Notes under the pieces: model-generated | What the model was told of the DNA's origin: nothing | Databases searched by the model: none | What the model saw: only the letters and a program-made list of their open reading frames with translations | NCBI GenBank assembly: GCA_019116285.1 | Contig: DXBX01000091.1 | Coordinates: forward strand, 1-38,826 | Length of the DNA stretch: 38,826 nucleotides | Direction: 5' to 3' | Source of the DNA: Candidatus Bacteroides merdigallinarum | GTDB lineage: Bacteria > Bacteroidota > Bacteroidia > Bacteroidales > Bacteroidaceae | Part shown: in pieces, positions 22,639 to 31,698 of the stretch | Position numbering within the stretch: the stretch's first letter is position 1 | How the letters are laid out: each line of letters starts with the position of its first letter | Translations under genes and position numbers: made by a program

Positions 22639-25600
22639 GGAGTCACCTCAATGCGCCCTGCGCGGGTGCGTGCCTGTATGTGGGTGTCATACATCGCCTC
22701 GCACTGCACGGCGGGCAGGATGAAGGTGCCGGCGTAGGTGGCTTGCAGGCGGAGGGTGAACTGCTTGCGTTCGCCCCGCTTCAAGTCGAAGTAGGTCAGC
22801 ACACGGTCGTCGCGGATGTCCTGATAGGTGTAGGCGGCAGGCGTGGCGGTGCCGGTCATCCGCTCGTTGAAAATTTCCCAACCCGTGGGCAGGATATGCA
22901 TCAGGGCGAGGTGGGTCACATCCTTCGGGGAGGTATTCTCCACGCTGATATGGGCCGTGAAGTCGGTGCCTTGGCGGAGGTTGTCCACGGAGAGAGACTT
23001 GCCGTTCATATCTGTATACGTCACTTGCAGGCGGATGCCTTGTGATACTCCTTGCAGCTTATCTTCCAGGGGTTGGAGGCGGGTGATGAGTGCAGCCTCC
23101 AGCGAACCTTCTCCCCGATTCTTCACACGGACGGAGCCTTTGTCGGTGGCGGCGAGCGGATGCACCCGGGCGGCTTTACCAGATGTTACTTCGGAGGGAG
23201 ATTGTCCATCCAATGCCCACTCGTAGTGCAGGGTGCCGGATGCGTGTTCGGCAAGGCGTGCCATCGACATCAGGGCCAAAGCGGTGGATTGGGTGCTAAA
23301 GCCGGATTCCTTGCATAAGGATTCGGATACCGATCTTGCTTGGCGCAGAGCTTCATCGGTGCGGTTCAGCAATACCAACGTTTCTAGCCTCATAGCTGCA
23401 TCACACAGGGGGGAGCAATACCAAACGGATTCCGCAGCGCTTGTGGTGGCAACGTTGAAAATCAGTTCGCCGGCAGCATCCGTCTTGCCTGCCAAAGCGT
23501 AGGCAGCGGCCAGTTGCCAGCGGGCGGATGCGGACAGCGCGTCTTGCTCTTTCAGGCGGTTCATTGCGCCCAGCTCGGGAGCTCCCGCCAAAGCCAGGGT
23601 GTAGAGGCGGAAGGATTGTTGCAGGCAGGCGGCTTCCCGTTGATGTTTGTCTGTATAATCCGCCAGACGCCAGTTTTGGGCAGCCGAGCGTTGGAAGCGC
23701 TTCCATTTATCTAAGGTGTTGCGATGAACGGCATACCCCTTCTCCGCTGCCAGCGTGAGGAACATCCCGGCGTAGGAAGTGACCCACTCATCGGCTGTGG
23801 CTTGTGTAGGCCAGTAGATGAAGCCTCCGTTGGGTAACTGACGGGCGTAGAGTTGCCGGATACCTTCCTGAACATTCGTCTTTTGCAGGGCAGATTCCTT
23901 TTCGTCCGTCTCTTGGAAAGCATCCAGGAAGAGGTAGGGCAATGCTTTTGACGTGAGTTGTTCGGTGCAGGCGTGGGTATAATCCCGGAGGAAATCCAAG
24001 CGTCTGCTCAAGTCGGGCGAGGGAATGCGCGAAACTTCCAGGCGGACGGAAGCATCCGCTCCGTTGGCATCGTAAGATAAGGTAGTTTCCTGTCCTGCCT
24101 CTATCCAGCGACGTTCTTGGAGGGTGACGGGCGGATTGGGATTGCGCACGTCTATCTCCACGCTCTCCTTCGCTTGTTGTCCGCCTCCCGAAGCGGTGAA
24201 GCGGATAGTTGCCTTACCCGTCTGACCCGAAGTCTTGAGACGGAAGTTGACCAACTGATCGCCCGGCTCCTTGAAGTGGAGAGATTGGCGGGAAGAACCT
24301 TCCACGGTGACGCCTGCTCCTTCCGCCTGGATGGAGACGCTCACCTCCTTGGTTCCCTTCTCCATGGCAAAGACGTTGACGGGGAGGCTTATCTCTTCGC
24401 CGGTGGAGAGTATCCGCGGCAAGGTGGGGAGCAACATCAGCGGGGTGCGCACGGGGACGGCCTTCTCGGTGTGTCCGTAGCTTCCGTCTTGTCCGGCGAC
24501 GAGCATCACGCGCACCGAGCCGACATACTGCGGCAGGCGCAGGGTGTGGGTGTTTTGTTTTCCTTTATCCAGCTGGAAAGGGCCGATGAATTTCACCACC
24601 GGTTTGAAGCGGTTGGCCTTGGCATCGGCAGGCTTCAGCATCTCGTCTCCGCCGACTCCGAAGATGGGTGCATAGCGTCCGGCGGAGGCACCCAATATCT
24701 GGTCGAACATATCCCACGTGGAGATGCCCAATGCTTCGCGTGCATAGAATTCATCCCACGGATTGGGTGTGCGGAAGTTGGTGAGATCCAGCAAACCTTC
24801 GTCTACCAGCGCCAGCGTGTAGGTCATCGGATGGCCTGTCTGTTCGCTGACGCGGATGGTGAAGTCTGTCTCCGGGCGGAGCACGTCGGGCATATCTATC
24901 CGTGGATGGAGTACGGTGGCGGGGTCGGTTACTAATACCGGTGATATGCCATACATCCGGATGGGCAAGTCGTTGACTGTCTGCGCATGAGGTTGCAGGA
25001 GGGTGACGTGCAGGTAGACGTTGGGCGCCATCTCCGGCGTGATGTCGAAGGTATAGCGCGTATCTTCCCCGTCTTTTACCTCTATCCATTCGCGGCGGAG
25101 CACGGTAGAGCCGTTTTCGATGGCTATCAGCGCATGTCCTCCGGCGGAGGCGGGGATGAAGGCGGTAGCTTTGTCACCCGGTTTATACGTCTCCTTATCC
25201 AGCGAGAAAGTCAGCATCTTCACGTGGTCGGGGTCGGTCTTGGTGGAGCGTCCACGCCATTGAGGCCAGTCGATGTAGACGGTGCCACCCGTGGCATGTC
25301 CGCTTTCCTTATCCTTGACATAGACGAGGTAGCGCCCCCATTCGGGATAGTTGACGCGGAAGGTGAAGCTGGCTTTTCCCGCCTTGGTTTGCAGCTTACC
25401 GCCGGCAACAGGCGTGATGGAGCTGTTGTTGACGTAGGTGCCGAAAGATTCCTCGCGGTTCTCCCACCACCAGCTCCAATCCACCTTATATATTTTATAC
25501 TCCAATTGGGTGCGATCCGTAGGTTTGCCGTCGGGCGTCAGCGTGACGATGTCGAAGCGATGCTCCGTATCTGTCTCGATGCAAAGATTATCCGGCTGAT

Positions 25601-28175
25601 TCAAGGCGATACCCACGTAGGAGGCGAAAGGCGAGTAGGGAACACTCTGTACGTAGATGCTGGCGTCTCCGCCCGGTTCGTAGACGCGGGTGGTGAAGGT
25701 GGCGTTCAGCATACCCGGCGCTGTGGAAGCTTGCGGAAGTTTCCAGGTGAAGGAAGCTCTTCCGTTGGCATCCAGCTGTCCGTTGAATAGCTCCGCCTTT
25801 TGTGTGGTGAAGTCCGTGGCGGGATTGTTGAAAATGTATTGCTTGTAGCGGGGGAATTGCGTGTTCACCTTCGTGAGCGACATTTCCATCTTTGCTTTCA
25901 GACGGGAGGCGGTGGCGCCCGTCAACCAGGCGGAGGAGATGCCTACGGATGCTTCCCGTTGTGAAGCCTGGAGCATCTTTCCGGGCAGTTGTGTATTGAT
26001 TTTGAGGCGATTGGGTTTCACCGATTCGATGCGCAAGCTCTTGTGGAAGGTGCTGCCTCCCACCTTGACGTAGGCATTCCATTGACCGGTGGGATCATCC
26101 GCGCGGGTAGGCACTTGGAAGGTGTGGAAACCGTTCAATCCTCTGGTGGAGATGAGTTTCGCATGAAATTGTCCGCGCGCGTTGTACACCTCCAGCGTGA
26201 CGGGATGCGTGTCGGGGATGCGCTTTTCTCTGTCTTCCAAGATGAAGGAGATGTGCAGCGTATCGCCCGGCCGCCATACGCCTCGCTCGCCGTAGACGAA
26301 TCCTTTCAATCCTTTTTCGATGCGTTTGCCGCCCGTATCGAAGCGGCTGGTGGATTGATTCTCGCCCGCCACCACGCGCAGGTAAGCTTTCTGACAGTCG
26401 TTCGTGGCGCAGACAAGGAAGGGAACTCCCTGCGGCGTAATCTCTGCAAATCCGTCTGAATCTGTCCGTGCCGTGCCGATGGGTTGGAGCTGGAAGTTGT
26501 AGACGGTAATCTTCGCTCCATCCACCGGGTGGGTGGTGAGGATATCGGTAACGGCCACCCAGAGGCGGTTCAGCGAGTTGCTCTTGACAATCATCCCCAG
26601 GTTGGAGGCGTAGACATTGCACGCCGCCACCCGACTGCTGTTCATATAGTAAGAGGGATGGCACGGATTGTCCTGCTCGCGCCAGTCGTAGACGCTCCAG
26701 TCATACTCCACGCCTCCGTTGTAGTAGAAATAGCTTTGGGGGATGTTCCACTCCGCTGTTTCCTCTTCGCTCGGCGTGCCGTCGGAGAGAGGTGTCAGCT
26801 TGTCGGTTGCGAAGGAGGGATGCGGCGTCTGTCCGTCGCACGGATAGGCGGAATACTCCTGCTGGAAGGAGAGATAGATGCGGTAGATGGCACCCGGCTC
26901 CTGCCGGATGAGACCGCCCAAGTCGATGGAGTAGTCATTCCACTGGTGGATATCCTTCGTGCGGTCTTCGTCCAGGTAGAGCGTTTTCTTATAGACGAGG
27001 CGACCGGCGCGACGCAGTTCGTTGGCGGATTCGGGCGTATTGCTTTGGAGGAAAGTCAGCACATTCTGCTCGAAGATGCGCACCACGCTGAGGTCTACGG
27101 CATAGAGATTGGCGGCGCGGAAAGGAATGCGCAAGCTCTTGGAGTCGGGCAGGATGGCGGCATCCGACAGAAGCTCCACCTGCGGTTTGAGGTGCTGTTC
27201 GCCGAAGGAGAGCGTGTGCGACGAGATGAGTTTCCTGCCTTCTGCATCGCGGATGCCTTCGTGCAGGAGGAGAGTCAGCTTGCCGGCAGACTGCTGCGTT
27301 TCGTCGGGATATGCCAGGATTTTATTGGCTTTCACCTGGAAGACGGCGTTCTTCACTTCCCGGATTTCCACCAGACCTTTCAAATCCTGCGAGGCGTCCA
27401 GCGGCGCGGAAAACACGATTTCCAATCCATTCTCCGGCGTGTCTATGCGGCGGGCGGAGAGGAAGCGGAAGTCGCCGCGGGCGGGTATGAGCAGCTCCAG
27501 ACGCTGTCGGTGGTCGATGTCTGCGCGGGTGCCGTCTGCCGTGAGCGTCAGCGTGTAGTCTTTCTCTTCGCGGGGGATGCTGTCCAGCGCGAAGGTGTAG
27601 CGCAGCGCGTTGTCGGTGGGCGTGAGGCGGATGGCGACTTCCTTGCGGTCGGTGGTGAGCATCTGCTTCACCGCATCGGGGTTGACGGCGTCGCTCAGGC
27701 GGATTTCGCCGGAGACGGACAGATGCTCCGCCGAGGTGATGACGGGTGTCTCCGTCTGCACCGTGAAGGTGCGCGGCTGCACGCGGAAGGAGAAGCGGAA
27801 CTCCTCCAATCCCTCCTTCACCGGCAGGAAACTGCCCAGGCGGAAAGCGGCGTGATAGAGGGTGCCGGATTGCAGTTCGCCTTCATCAGGCGTAAATTCG
27901 ATGGTGCGATTGTCCAGCCAGTGGGCAGTTCCCCGGAGGGAGGGAGAGAAGCGGAAGGGGTTGTCCTTCAGCTCGTTCAGGTCTACCACGGCGAGGTCTT
28001 GCGCCAGCTCCACGCGGATGGAGCTGCCCGCGGAGAGCACGCCGCCCGTATAGGCGCTGACGTAGGGAGCGAACTCGGCGGAGGGGGTGATGTCTTCCCG
28101 CGGACCGCCACAAGCGGAGAATAACGCGATTGCCAGCAGGCAAAGAAGCGTCGGGAGCGTTGCAGAATGTTTCAT
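22635..28175 (-). CDS. alpha-2-macroglobulin family lipoprotein (thioester type)
   Basis: A very large periplasmic protease trap of 1846 aa. The signal peptide ends in a lipobox, LFSACGG, with Cys22 as lipid anchor. Repeated macroglobulin-like beta domains follow, with a bait region probably in the middle third. SIRMYGISPVLV-type segments and LALVDEGLLDLTNFRTPNPWDEFYA are the typical mid-protein signature. The thioester motif Cys-Thr-Glu-Gln is present (Cys1403, Gln1406), so covalent capture of a protease is possible. The alpha-alpha toroid (about 1390-1640) and C-terminal receptor-like domain close the chain. It is 12 bases behind the nitrilase gene and overlaps pbpC by four bases. The length is at the upper end for bacterial members. 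Confidence 0.93.
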   Translation of the reverse strand: MKHSATLPTLLCLLAIALFSACGGPREDITPSAEFAPYVSAYTGGVLSAGSSIRVELAQDLAVVDLNELKDNPFRFSPSLRGTAHWLDNRTIEFTPDEGELQSGTLYHAAFRLGSFLPVKEGLEEFRFSFRVQPRTFTVQTETPVITSAEHLSVSGEIRLSDAVNPDAVKQMLTTDRKEVAIRLTPTDNALRYTFALDSIPREEKDYTLTLTADGTRADIDHRQRLELLIPARGDFRFLSARRIDTPENGLEIVFSAPLDASQDLKGLVEIREVKNAVFQVKANKILAYPDETQQSAGKLTLLLHEGIRDAEGRKLISSHTLSFGEQHLKPQVELLSDAAILPDSKSLRIPFRAANLYAVDLSVVRIFEQNVLTFLQSNTPESANELRRAGRLVYKKTLYLDEDRTKDIHQWNDYSIDLGGLIRQEPGAIYRIYLSFQQEYSAYPCDGQTPHPSFATDKLTPLSDGTPSEEETAEWNIPQSYFYYNGGVEYDWSVYDWREQDNPCHPSYYMNSSRVAACNVYASNLGMIVKSNSLNRLWVAVTDILTTHPVDGAKITVYNFQLQPIGTARTDSDGFAEITPQGVPFLVCATNDCQKAYLRVVAGENQSTSRFDTGGKRIEKGLKGFVYGERGVWRPGDTLHISFILEDREKRIPDTHPVTLEVYNARGQFHAKLISTRGLNGFHTFQVPTRADDPTGQWNAYVKVGGSTFHKSLRIESVKPNRLKINTQLPGKMLQASQREASVGISSAWLTGATASRLKAKMEMSLTKVNTQFPRYKQYIFNNPATDFTTQKAELFNGQLDANGRASFTWKLPQASTAPGMLNATFTTRVYEPGGDASIYVQSVPYSPFASYVGIALNQPDNLCIETDTEHRFDIVTLTPDGKPTDRTQLEYKIYKVDWSWWWENREESFGTYVNNSSITPVAGGKLQTKAGKASFTFRVNYPEWGRYLVYVKDKESGHATGGTVYIDWPQWRGRSTKTDPDHVKMLTFSLDKETYKPGDKATAFIPASAGGHALIAIENGSTVLRREWIEVKDGEDTRYTFDITPEMAPNVYLHVTLLQPHAQTVNDLPIRMYGISPVLVTDPATVLHPRIDMPDVLRPETDFTIRVSEQTGHPMTYTLALVDEGLLDLTNFRTPNPWDEFYAREALGISTWDMFDQILGASAGRYAPIFGVGGDEMLKPADAKANRFKPVVKFIGPFQLDKGKQNTHTLRLPQYVGSVRVMLVAGQDGSYGHTEKAVPVRTPLMLLPTLPRILSTGEEISLPVNVFAMEKGTKEVSVSIQAEGAGVTVEGSSRQSLHFKEPGDQLVNFRLKTSGQTGKATIRFTASGGGQQAKESVEIDVRNPNPPVTLQERRWIEAGQETTLSYDANGADASVRLEVSRIPSPDLSRRLDFLRDYTHACTEQLTSKALPYLFLDAFQETDEKESALQKTNVQEGIRQLYARQLPNGGFIYWPTQATADEWVTSYAGMFLTLAAEKGYAVHRNTLDKWKRFQRSAAQNWRLADYTDKHQREAACLQQSFRLYTLALAGAPELGAMNRLKEQDALSASARWQLAAAYALAGKTDAAGELIFNVATTSAAESVWYCSPLCDAAMRLETLVLLNRTDEALRQARSVSESLCKESGFSTQSTALALMSMARLAEHASGTLHYEWALDGQSPSEVTSGKAARVHPLAATDKGSVRVKNRGEGSLEAALITRLQPLEDKLQGVSQGIRLQVTYTDMNGKSLSVDNLRQGTDFTAHISVENTSPKDVTHLALMHILPTGWEIFNERMTGTATPAAYTYQDIRDDRVLTYFDLKRGERKQFTLRLQATYAGTFILPAVQCEAMYDTHIQARTRAGRIEVTP

Positions 28176-28187
28176 ACGAATCCTTCA

Positions 28188-28976
28188 TTAAATCTGTATC
28201 GAGAATCCGTCCGCATCCCGCCACGCCGGAAACTTCTCCCGGAGGTGCATCAGTGCGTCGCCGTCCAGCGATAGAGTCACCGTGCCCGGTCGGTTGTCAC
28301 CCACCGAGGCCAGCTGTTCGCCCAGGGGGGAGTAGATAGCGCTGCCGCCGTCGTACCGGATGCCGTGCGGATCCTTTCCTATACGGTTAACACCGCAGAC
28401 ATAGGAAATGTTCTCCACGGCGCGCGCCGGAAGCAAAATATCCCACGCCTGGCGGCGCGAGGCAGGCCAGTTGGCCACATAAATCAGCAGGTCGTATTCA
28501 TTGTTGCGGTTGCGGCTCCACACGGGGAAACGCAGGTCGTAGCACACCAGGAGGCAGATGTTCCAGCCGCGGTAGTTCACGATCAGGCGTTCGTCGCCGC
28601 GCGTGTAGCGCTTCGCTTCGCCGCCCGGGCGGAAGAGGTGGCGTTTGTCGGCGAAGTAGGCGTCGCCTTCGGGCGTGAGGAAGAAGGCGCGGTTGGCGTA
28701 GGTGCCGGGCGTGTCGCCGCACGCGATGAAGCTGCCGCAGATGGCCACCTCGCACTCCGTGGCCCACCGTCGCAGGGTGCTGATGGTGGGGCCGTCCACG
28801 GGTTCGGCCACGGCGGCGGGCTTCATGTCGAACCCCGTGGAGAACGTCTCGGACAGCACCACGAGGTCGCTGTAGCCGCCCACTTGGTTCAGCCGGAGAT
28901 ATTGCAGGCGCAGGTTGAAATCCTTGTCTCCCCAGGCGATGGCCGACTGTGCGAGGGTGATGCGGAGCGGGTTCAT
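28188..28976 (-). CDS. nitrilase-superfamily amidohydrolase (omega-amidase, YafV type)
   Basis: Cytoplasmic carbon-nitrogen hydrolase of 262 aa. The catalytic triad is visible: Glu in LSETFSTGF, Lys in DKRHLF and Cys in VCYDLRFPVWSRN. DLRFP and the later VNRIGKDPHGIRYDGGS are typical of the YafV/Nit2 group that hydrolyses alpha-ketoglutaramate and related omega-amides. Substrate assignment is by family only. The start overlaps the stop of the acyltransferase upstream (ATGA at 28976-28973) and the gene ends 12 bases before the alpha-2-macroglobulin gene, so it is part of the operon. Confidence 0.88.
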   Translation of the reverse strand: MNPLRITLAQSAIAWGDKDFNLRLQYLRLNQVGGYSDLVVLSETFSTGFDMKPAAVAEPVDGPTISTLRRWATECEVAICGSFIACGDTPGTYANRAFFLTPEGDAYFADKRHLFRPGGEAKRYTRGDERLIVNYRGWNICLLVCYDLRFPVWSRNRNNEYDLLIYVANWPASRRQAWDILLPARAVENISYVCGVNRIGKDPHGIRYDGGSAIYSPLGEQLASVGDNRPGTVTLSLDGDALMHLREKFPAWRDADGFSIQI

Positions 28977-29518
28977 AGCGCGAAGTTCTGAGGTTTCTTC
29001 CCCCGGAAGCGGGTGAAGTATTCCTTGATGGTGCGGATGTCCTCGTCATAGTTTCCGCTGGGCATCAGGCACTTCTCGCAGGCGATGGTGCGCGTGGGAT
29101 AGTCGATGCCCACCAGCAGGATGGGCACCTGCGCCTTCAGGGCGATGTAGTAGAAGCCTCGTTTCCAGTCGGGGTTGGCGCGGCGGGTGCCCTCGGGGGT
29201 GACGGCGATGCGCAGCGTGCGGCTCTCGCGGAAGCGCCGCGCCAGCTGGTCGGTGAGCGACACGTTGCGCCCGCGGTCCACCGGGATGCCTCCCAACGCA
29301 CGGAAGAGGGGCCCCAGCGGGAAGAAGAACCACTCCTTCTTCATCAGGAAGTGCACCTTGCTGCGCCACATGCCGCAGAACAGCTTGCCGTAGAGCAGGT
29401 CCCAGTTGGACGTGTGGGGTGCTCCGCAGATGACGCATTTGTCATACGCGGGCACGTCTATCCGCGTCTTCCAGCCCAGCAGGCGGAAGTAGATGAATCG
29501 GTACAGGCGGTTGACCAT
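28973..29518 (-). CDS. lysophospholipid-type acyltransferase (PlsC-like)
   Basis: A 181-aa acyltransferase of the PlsC superfamily, probably membrane-bound from its amphipathic N-terminus (MVNRLYRFIYFRLLGWKTRID). The catalytic H-x4-D is HTSNWD near residue 35. The second motif is LGGIPVDRGRN, and TPEGTRR, near residue 110, supplies the phosphate-binding Glu-Gly-Thr-Arg. Short proteins of this kind in Bacteroidetes are often annotated as 1-acyl-sn-glycerol-3-phosphate acyltransferase, but the acceptor is uncertain. The ATG at 29518 overlaps the stop of the upstream gene by four bases; longer upstream frames in the same phase cross that gene and are not used. Confidence 0.85.
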   Translation of the reverse strand: MVNRLYRFIYFRLLGWKTRIDVPAYDKCVICGAPHTSNWDLLYGKLFCGMWRSKVHFLMKKEWFFFPLGPLFRALGGIPVDRGRNVSLTDQLARRFRESRTLRIAVTPEGTRRANPDWKRGFYYIALKAQVPILLVGIDYPTRTIACEKCLMPSGNYDEDIRTIKEYFTRFRGKKPQNFAL

Positions 29519-29790
29519 CACGCTTTCAGCTGGTTCATCGCCTCCAGGATCTCGCCCACGCGCTTGTTGAAGTCCTCGCGCAGCTTCCGGTAGAAGCCCT
29601 TGACGTTGCCCGGCTCGGTGTGGCTGATGCGGCTCACGAAGTCGTCCTGCATGTTCAGGATGTCGGTCATCACCTTGTCCGCCTTCTCCTTGTCCGCCTC
29701 CGGCAGGGTCAGGCTGATGAACACACACTCGGTGAAGAGTTCGCTGACGATATAGTTGATTGCTTTCTTCAGGTCTTTTCTGCTTGCCAT
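29518..29790 (-). CDS. small conserved Bacteroidales protein, function unknown
   Basis: A 90-aa helical protein that opens the operon. It starts MASRKDLKKAINYIVSELFTECVF and ends in a charged helix (FYRKLREDFNKRVGEILEAMNQLKA). I recognise it as a conserved Bacteroidales family of no known function, not as a named gene. There is no signal sequence. The ATG at 29790 fits the family start; upstream in-frame codons are not conserved-looking. It is coupled to the acyltransferase by an ATGA overlap and has a leader of about 120 bases from the promoter at 29919. Confidence 0.75.
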   Translation of the reverse strand: MASRKDLKKAINYIVSELFTECVFISLTLPEADKEKADKVMTDILNMQDDFVSRISHTEPGNVKGFYRKLREDFNKRVGEILEAMNQLKA

Positions 29791-29918
29791 GATTCTTTCG
29801 TTTTTGGGGTTGATAAAAATACGTTCTTGCCTTCGGCCGGGGCGGCGCGCGTTCATCCGGGGTGGGAAAGGGGAGGGATTTCCCCGGAATGTTTGGCGAA
29901 GCCTCTGCCTTGGCGTGA

Positions 29919-29950
29919 CAAAGATAAGCACAATGTTTGGGATGACCAAA
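29919..29950 (-). promoter_or_regulatory. promoter of the acyltransferase-nitrilase-A2M-pbpC operon
   Basis: Minus strand: TTTG at 29950-29947, a 20-base spacer, TATCTTTG at 29926-29919. Exact Bacteroides consensus. The start would be near 29912. Confidence 0.8.
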
Positions 29951-30069
29951 AATAATCGGGGCAAGATGGGCATTTTTTAGGCCAAATTTTGAGGGATTTG
30001 ACGGGAACGCCTGATAATCAGTTGTTTTGTGGTGCGGAATGTGTGGAGACATGGATCATGAATCTCACC

Positions 30070-30251
30070 ATCTCAATTATCTCAATTGACAATTAACGAA
30101 AACGGTTTTTTGCCGGAGAAAGAAAAAGAAATAGGTATATAATATACTTAATATATATATAATATATATTATATATATATTACTCTGTATATAAGCCATA
30201 CGTCGGGAGTAAAATCGATTTTCGTTAATTGTCAATTGAGATAATTGAGAT
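30070..30251. repeat. 182-base nested inverted repeat (candidate invertible or MITE-like element)
   Basis: Arms of 33 bases, 30070-30102 and 30219-30251, are perfect reverse complements (they contain AATTATCTCAATTGACAATT on the left). Between them lie 116 bases with a perfect 34-base AT-only palindrome at 30149-30182, nearly concentric with the arms. The whole could extrude as one long cruciform. No gene, promoter box or clear target duplication was found inside or beside it. It lies between two divergent operons, about 130 bases from each promoter. Confidence 0.9.
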
Positions 30252-30392
30252 TGTCACGTCACGTTGCGGACGATGTGGAAAAATTCCCCACCGTGTGGAA
30301 TTGTTCTCCATGATTTCCAGCCACTTCCCCGGGCGTTCGGGAGAAAAACATCGAATTTTGCTCCAAAATACGCCGAAATGGGCGCGCGCCGC

Positions 30393-30423
30393 TTTCGTAT
30401 TTGGAAAATTGGCATTATCTTTG
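30393..30423 (+). promoter_or_regulatory. promoter of the RND efflux operon
   Basis: TTTC at 30393, 19 bases, TATCTTTG at 30416-30423. Transcription would start near 30430, about 70 bases before the adaptor start. The stretch from 30252 to 30392 shows no other feature I can name. Confidence 0.65.
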
Positions 30424-30501
30424 CAAAGGGATTGGGGATAAATCGACGAGGATAACGCTGAACTATTAACTTAGCAAATTGAAGAAAAAGAAAAGCGAAG
30501 T

Positions 30502-31695
30502 ATGAAACTGTTTTTTACGAAGAGGGAATTGCACCTGCGCAAGAAGAGGCTCATCATCACGGCGGCCTGCCTTGCAGTCATCATCGGCCTGTACGTCATC
30601 CTGACGTGGCCCAAGAGAGTAGAGCCGGAGGCGCCGCTGGTTGTCGTGGAGCCCGTGGGCGTGGAGAATGTGGAGATTTACGGCGAATACGTGGGCCGTA
30701 TCCGTGCGCAGCAATTCGTGGAGGTCCGTGCCCGGGTGGAGGGGTTCCTGGAGAGCATGGAGTTTGACGAAGGCTCGTATGTGCAGAAGAATCAGCCCCT
30801 GTTCGTCATCGACCAGCGGCAGTATCGCGCCAAGGCGGACAAGGCCCGCGCACAGCTCCGCAAGGACTCGGCCAACGTGCTGAAGACGCGCCGCGACCTC
30901 GACCGCATCCGCCCTCTGTATGAACAGAATGCCGCCAGCCAGCTGGACCTGGACAACGCCATCGCCGCCTACGAGACCGCCGTCGCCAGCATGGGCATGA
31001 GCCAGGCCGACCTGGACCAGGCGGAGCAGGAGCTGGGGTACACCGTGGTGCGCTCGCCGCTGTCCGGCTACATCAGCGAGCGCTACGTCGACCTGGGTGC
31101 CCTGGTAGGCCCCGGCGGAGAGTCGCTGCTGGCCACGGTGGTGAAGAGCGACACGGTGGAGGTGGACTACAGCATGACCGCCCTGGAGTATCTGAAGAGC
31201 CGCCAGCGCAACGTGGTCATCGGACAGAAGGACTCCACGCGCTCCTGGCAGCCGTATGTCACCATCACCCTGGCCGACAACAGTGAGTATCCCTACAAGG
31301 GCATCGTGGACTTTGCCGACCCGCAGGTGGACCCGAAGACGGGTACCTTCTCGGTGCGCGCCGAGATGCCCAATCCGGATCGCGCGCTGCTGCCCGGACA
31401 GTTCACCCAGGTGAAGGCCCTGCTGGACGTGCGCGAGAATGCCACCGTCGTGCCGCAGAAGGCACTGATCATCGAGAAGGGCGGCGCCTACGTCTTCGTG
31501 ATGCGCCGCGACTCCATCGCCGAGCGCCGCTTCATCGAGCTGGGGCCTGAGTTCGGCAACAACGTGGTGGTGGAGCGAGGCATCATCCCCGGCGAGATGA
31601 TCGTCACCGAAGGCTACCACAAGCTGACGCCGGGCATCCGCATCCGCGTGGCCGCGAAGAAAGAAGACGTTGAATCCACCACCTCAACCAAGTAA
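30502..31695 (+). CDS. RND efflux periplasmic adaptor (AcrA/MexA family)
   Basis: Membrane-fusion protein of 397 aa linking the pump to the outer-membrane factor. A single N-terminal helix (about 15-36) anchors it in the inner membrane; there is no lipobox. VRARVEGFLESMEFDEGSYVQKNQPLFVID and the matching RSPLSGYISERYVDLGALV are the two halves of the lipoyl-like barrel-sandwich. The alpha-helical hairpin lies between them (about 110-180). DFADPQVDPKTGTFSVRAEMPNPDRALLPGQFTQV is the classic beta-barrel signature. It starts the operon and is followed after three bases by the pump gene. Substrate range is unknown. Confidence 0.93.
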   Translation: MKLFFTKRELHLRKKRLIITAACLAVIIGLYVILTWPKRVEPEAPLVVVEPVGVENVEIYGEYVGRIRAQQFVEVRARVEGFLESMEFDEGSYVQKNQPLFVIDQRQYRAKADKARAQLRKDSANVLKTRRDLDRIRPLYEQNAASQLDLDNAIAAYETAVASMGMSQADLDQAEQELGYTVVRSPLSGYISERYVDLGALVGPGGESLLATVVKSDTVEVDYSMTALEYLKSRQRNVVIGQKDSTRSWQPYVTITLADNSEYPYKGIVDFADPQVDPKTGTFSVRAEMPNPDRALLPGQFTQVKALLDVRENATVVPQKALIIEKGGAYVFVMRRDSIAERRFIELGPEFGNNVVVERGIIPGEMIVTEGYHKLTPGIRIRVAAKKEDVESTTSTK

Positions 31696-31698
31696 CGA

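Noticed and set aside
26484..28124. Long plus-strand frame opposite the alpha-2-macroglobulin gene
   Set aside because: Antisense shadow; the minus-strand gene has a lipobox, the thioester motif and full domain order.
30061..30260. CRISPR array
   Set aside because: The repeat has two inverted arms, not evenly spaced direct repeats, and no cas genes are nearby.
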